A stretch of 64,000 bases of DNA from Roseococcus sp. SYP-B2431 (lineage in GTDB: Bacteria; Pseudomonadota; Alphaproteobacteria; Acetobacterales; Acetobacteraceae): NCBI RefSeq assembly GCF_004336745.1, contig NZ_SJXD01000022.1, forward strand, positions 124,001 to 188,000, read 5' to 3'. The position numbers were made by a program, and so were the translations under genes. Positions 62,447 through 64,000 of this stretch are shown one piece after another (position 1 is the first letter of the stretch; every line of letters starts with the position of its first letter). The notes beneath the pieces are model-generated. The model saw nothing but the letters and a program-made list of their open reading frames with translations. It made no database searches and was not told where the DNA came from.

Positions 62447-63453
62447 GGTTCCGCGCTCCCGCCCGCCGGGCGGACGCCTCCGCCGGCCTCGGCTTGGCCG
62501 GCGGGATCGGCCAGTCGGGAGCAGATCCAGGCATGGCCTCGCGCCAGGACCTTCGAGGCCATGCCGGTGTTGAAGTGAATGAAGCCGTGAGGCGCCTCCG
62601 GCAGCAGGTGCAGCTCGACCTCGGCCGCCTCGCGCCAGCGTTCCGCCATGCGGAGCGTGTCGTCCTGAAAGGGATCGAGCTCGCCCACGAACATCAGGGC
62701 CGGTGGAAGTCCGCGGAGATCGCCGTAGAGCGGCGACAGGGGCGGTTCGCGGCGCTGGTCGTCGCTCATTCCCGGCGTCAGCCGTTGCAGGCCGGTGATC
62801 AGCCTGGGCCCTTTCAGGACCAGGGTCGCCGGCCCCGCCCGTCGGGCGCTGTCCGTGCCCGCAAGGTCATAGACGCCGTAGTAGAGCACGGCGCCGGCCA
62901 CGCGACCGAGCAGGTCCGGCCATCGCTTCAGCTCCAGCAGGGTCGCGGCCGCCAGATGCGCGCCCGCGGACTCGCCGACCAGGACGACAGGCAGGCCGCG
63001 ATATTCCGGCAAGCCGCCGCCCAGCACCCAGCGCGCGGCGACAAGGCAATCCTCGATCAGTCCGGAGATGGGCGTGGCGCTGGCCAGCCGATAGTCCACG
63101 GACACGACGGCCACGCCGCAGGCCTCGGCCAGGGCGGCATTGAGCGCGTCGTTCATCCGCGCATTGCCGATGGCCCAGCCGCCGCCATGGATGTCGAGAA
63201 CGACTCCGCGCACCGGGGTCGAGGGGCGCAGCAGGCGCAGGGAGACCGTCGCGCCATCCGCCGCCGCGGTACGCGCTTCCACGCGGATGCCGGCGCGACG
63301 GAGCTTCCGGTCCGCGCCGGACTGCGACAGGACCAGCAGGGACTGCATCAGCCAGGCGCCCAGCCGGTGGGGAACCGGGAAGCGGGGGCTCCAGGCCAGC
63401 CTCCTGTTGAGGCGCCTCGCCTCCGACAGGTCATTCTGGTCGATGTTGATCAT
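62416..63453 (-). CDS. Alpha/beta hydrolase (hormone-sensitive lipase-like esterase)
   Basis: This 345-residue carboxylesterase-like protein has the HSL family oxyanion motif VLDIHGGGWAIGNA, the nucleophile elbow LVGESAGAHLAAATL, the acid region FVGELDPFQDDTLRMAE and the catalytic His in EAPHGFIHF. The substrate is unknown. The start is uncertain: ATG 63451-63453 (MINIDQN) is used, and a GTG at 63489 is in frame. Its 3' end overlaps fabG on the opposite strand by 31 bases, so the C-terminal tail (VRPAGGSAEPH) may be non-conserved. Confidence 0.83.
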   Translation of the reverse strand: MINIDQNDLSEARRLNRRLAWSPRFPVPHRLGAWLMQSLLVLSQSGADRKLRRAGIRVEARTAAADGATVSLRLLRPSTPVRGVVLDIHGGGWAIGNARMNDALNAALAEACGVAVVSVDYRLASATPISGLIEDCLVAARWVLGGGLPEYRGLPVVLVGESAGAHLAAATLLELKRWPDLLGRVAGAVLYYGVYDLAGTDSARRAGPATLVLKGPRLITGLQRLTPGMSDDQRREPPLSPLYGDLRGLPPALMFVGELDPFQDDTLRMAERWREAAEVELHLLPEAPHGFIHFNTGMASKVLARGHAWICSRLADPAGQAEAGGGVRPAGGSAEPHTISMPPLT

Positions 63454-63582
63454 GTCGCCGCAGTCCGGAATCACGCCGGCCGGGGACACCCCGCGCGCGG
63501 TCCGCTCATCAACGGAGCCGTGCGGGAAAGGTTACGCAGCGCGGGGCCGTAGGGAGCGGAGTCCCTTCAGGGCCAAACGAAA

Positions 63583-63612
63583 GGGCGCGCATCCCGTCCG
63601 GGATGCGCGCCC
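63583..63612 (-). terminator. Hairpin terminator after ahcY
   Basis: GGGCGCGCATCCC (63583-63595) and GGGATGCGCGCCC (63600-63612) make a perfect 13-bp stem with loop GTCC. On the minus strand it follows the ahcY stop by 19 bases and is followed by TTTCGTTT, a weak U-tract. Confidence 0.8.
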
Positions 63613-63631
63613 CCTCTTCCGCCGCGACGGC

Positions 63632-64000
63632 TCAGTAGCGGTAGGCTTCAGCCTTGAACGGACCCGCCTCCGGCACGCCGATGTAGCTCGCCTGGTCCGG
63701 ACGCAGCTTCGTCAGCTTCGCGCCCACCTTGTCGAGGTGCAGCATCGCCACCTTCTCGTCGAGGTGCTTCGGCAGCACGAACACGTCGTTCTTGTACTTG
63801 CCGGGGTTGGTCCAGAGGTCGATCTGCGCGAGCGTCTGGTTCGTGAAGCTCGCGGACATCACGAAGGACGGATGGCCCGTCGCATTGCCCAGGTTCACCA
63901 GACGGCCCTCGGAGAGCAGGATGATGCGCTTGCCGTCAGGGAACTCGATCTCGTCCACCTGGGGCTTCACGTTGTCCCACTTCAGGTTGCGCAGCGCCGC
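63632..64000 (-). CDS. ahcY: S-adenosylhomocysteine hydrolase, C-terminal part (partial)
   Basis: The last 122 codons of AhcY, running off the right edge. The sequence [35 protein letters not shown] and [26 protein letters not shown], ending in the invariant Lys-Tyr-like AEAYRY, is diagnostic. The enzyme splits S-adenosylhomocysteine to adenosine and homocysteine, relieving inhibition of methyltransferases. The NAD-binding and catalytic N-terminal regions are outside the window. Confidence 0.96.
   Translation of the reverse strand, partial: AALRNLKWDNVKPQVDEIEFPDGKRIILLSEGRLVNLGNATGHPSFVMSASFTNQTLAQIDLWTNPGKYKNDVFVLPKHLDEKVAMLHLDKVGAKLTKLRPDQASYIGVPEAGPFKAEAYRY

Noticed and set aside
1-64000. 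CRISPR arrays, tRNA/rRNA genes, transposases, prophage or integrase genes
   Set aside because: None was seen on either strand: no regularly spaced identical repeats, cloverleaf-like segments or mobile-element motifs were recognised by eye.

Overview
The window looks like chromosome from a GC-rich alphaproteobacterium, most likely Rhodospirillales and probably Acetobacteraceae (Roseomonas-like). Support comes from the very high GC third positions, the mutS-glnD-murJ cluster divergent from a maeB-type malic enzyme, divergent hrcA-grpE and rph-rdgB, the alphaproteobacterial flagellar regulators FlbD and FlbT, and a TauE/SafE-TIGR02186-Usp module. This placement is inferred from gene content and was not computed. 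The window is about 95% coding. No gene-free gap exceeds 300 bases, and I found no rRNA, tRNA, CRISPR array, insertion sequence or prophage.

Layout. 1-7.3 kb: edge of an OmpR-type response regulator, ribA, a TauE/SafE-TIGR02186-Usp-DUF2891 cluster, a secreted 5'-nucleotidase and an EmrE-like SMR pump. 7.3-18.5 kb: trpS, an orphan solute-binding protein and a D-aminoacylase-like hydrolase, then murJ, glnD and mutS. 18.6-24.1 kb: maeB, grpE, hrcA, rph, rdgB. 24.3-36.4 kb: metabolic genes, namely a three-subunit molybdenum hydroxylase, a GMC oxidoreductase, an MDR dehydrogenase with an LpxL-type acyltransferase, ExoD, and a minus-strand block of enoyl-CoA hydratase, CaiB-type CoA transferase, AbrB-type membrane protein and an Asp/Glu racemase-like protein.

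36.5-52.3 kb: a flagellar island. flgE-flgK-flgL-flbT-DUF1217 run leftward and fliK-flgD-fliF-fliG-fliN-flbD-flhA-flhF-flhG run rightward from a shared 258-base intergenic region. That region contains sequences matching sigma-54 promoters in both directions and an inverted repeat, CGGCA-N5-TGCCG. A near copy of the repeat lies before fliF. Because the cluster encodes the sigma-54 activator FlbD, these form a plausible self-contained regulatory circuit. This is the most interesting signal in the window.

52.3-64 kb: NIPSNAP protein, otsA and otsB (trehalose), a ferredoxin-NADP reductase, an acetyltransferase, an unlisted 52-residue membrane protein, a secreted phytase-like protein preceded by a Pho-box-like triple repeat, an amidase with a Pat-like acetyltransferase, fabD with another acetyltransferase, fabG, an alpha/beta hydrolase, and the 3' end of ahcY. 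Tight stop/start overlaps (GTGA and ATGA) recur throughout, indicating widespread translational coupling.
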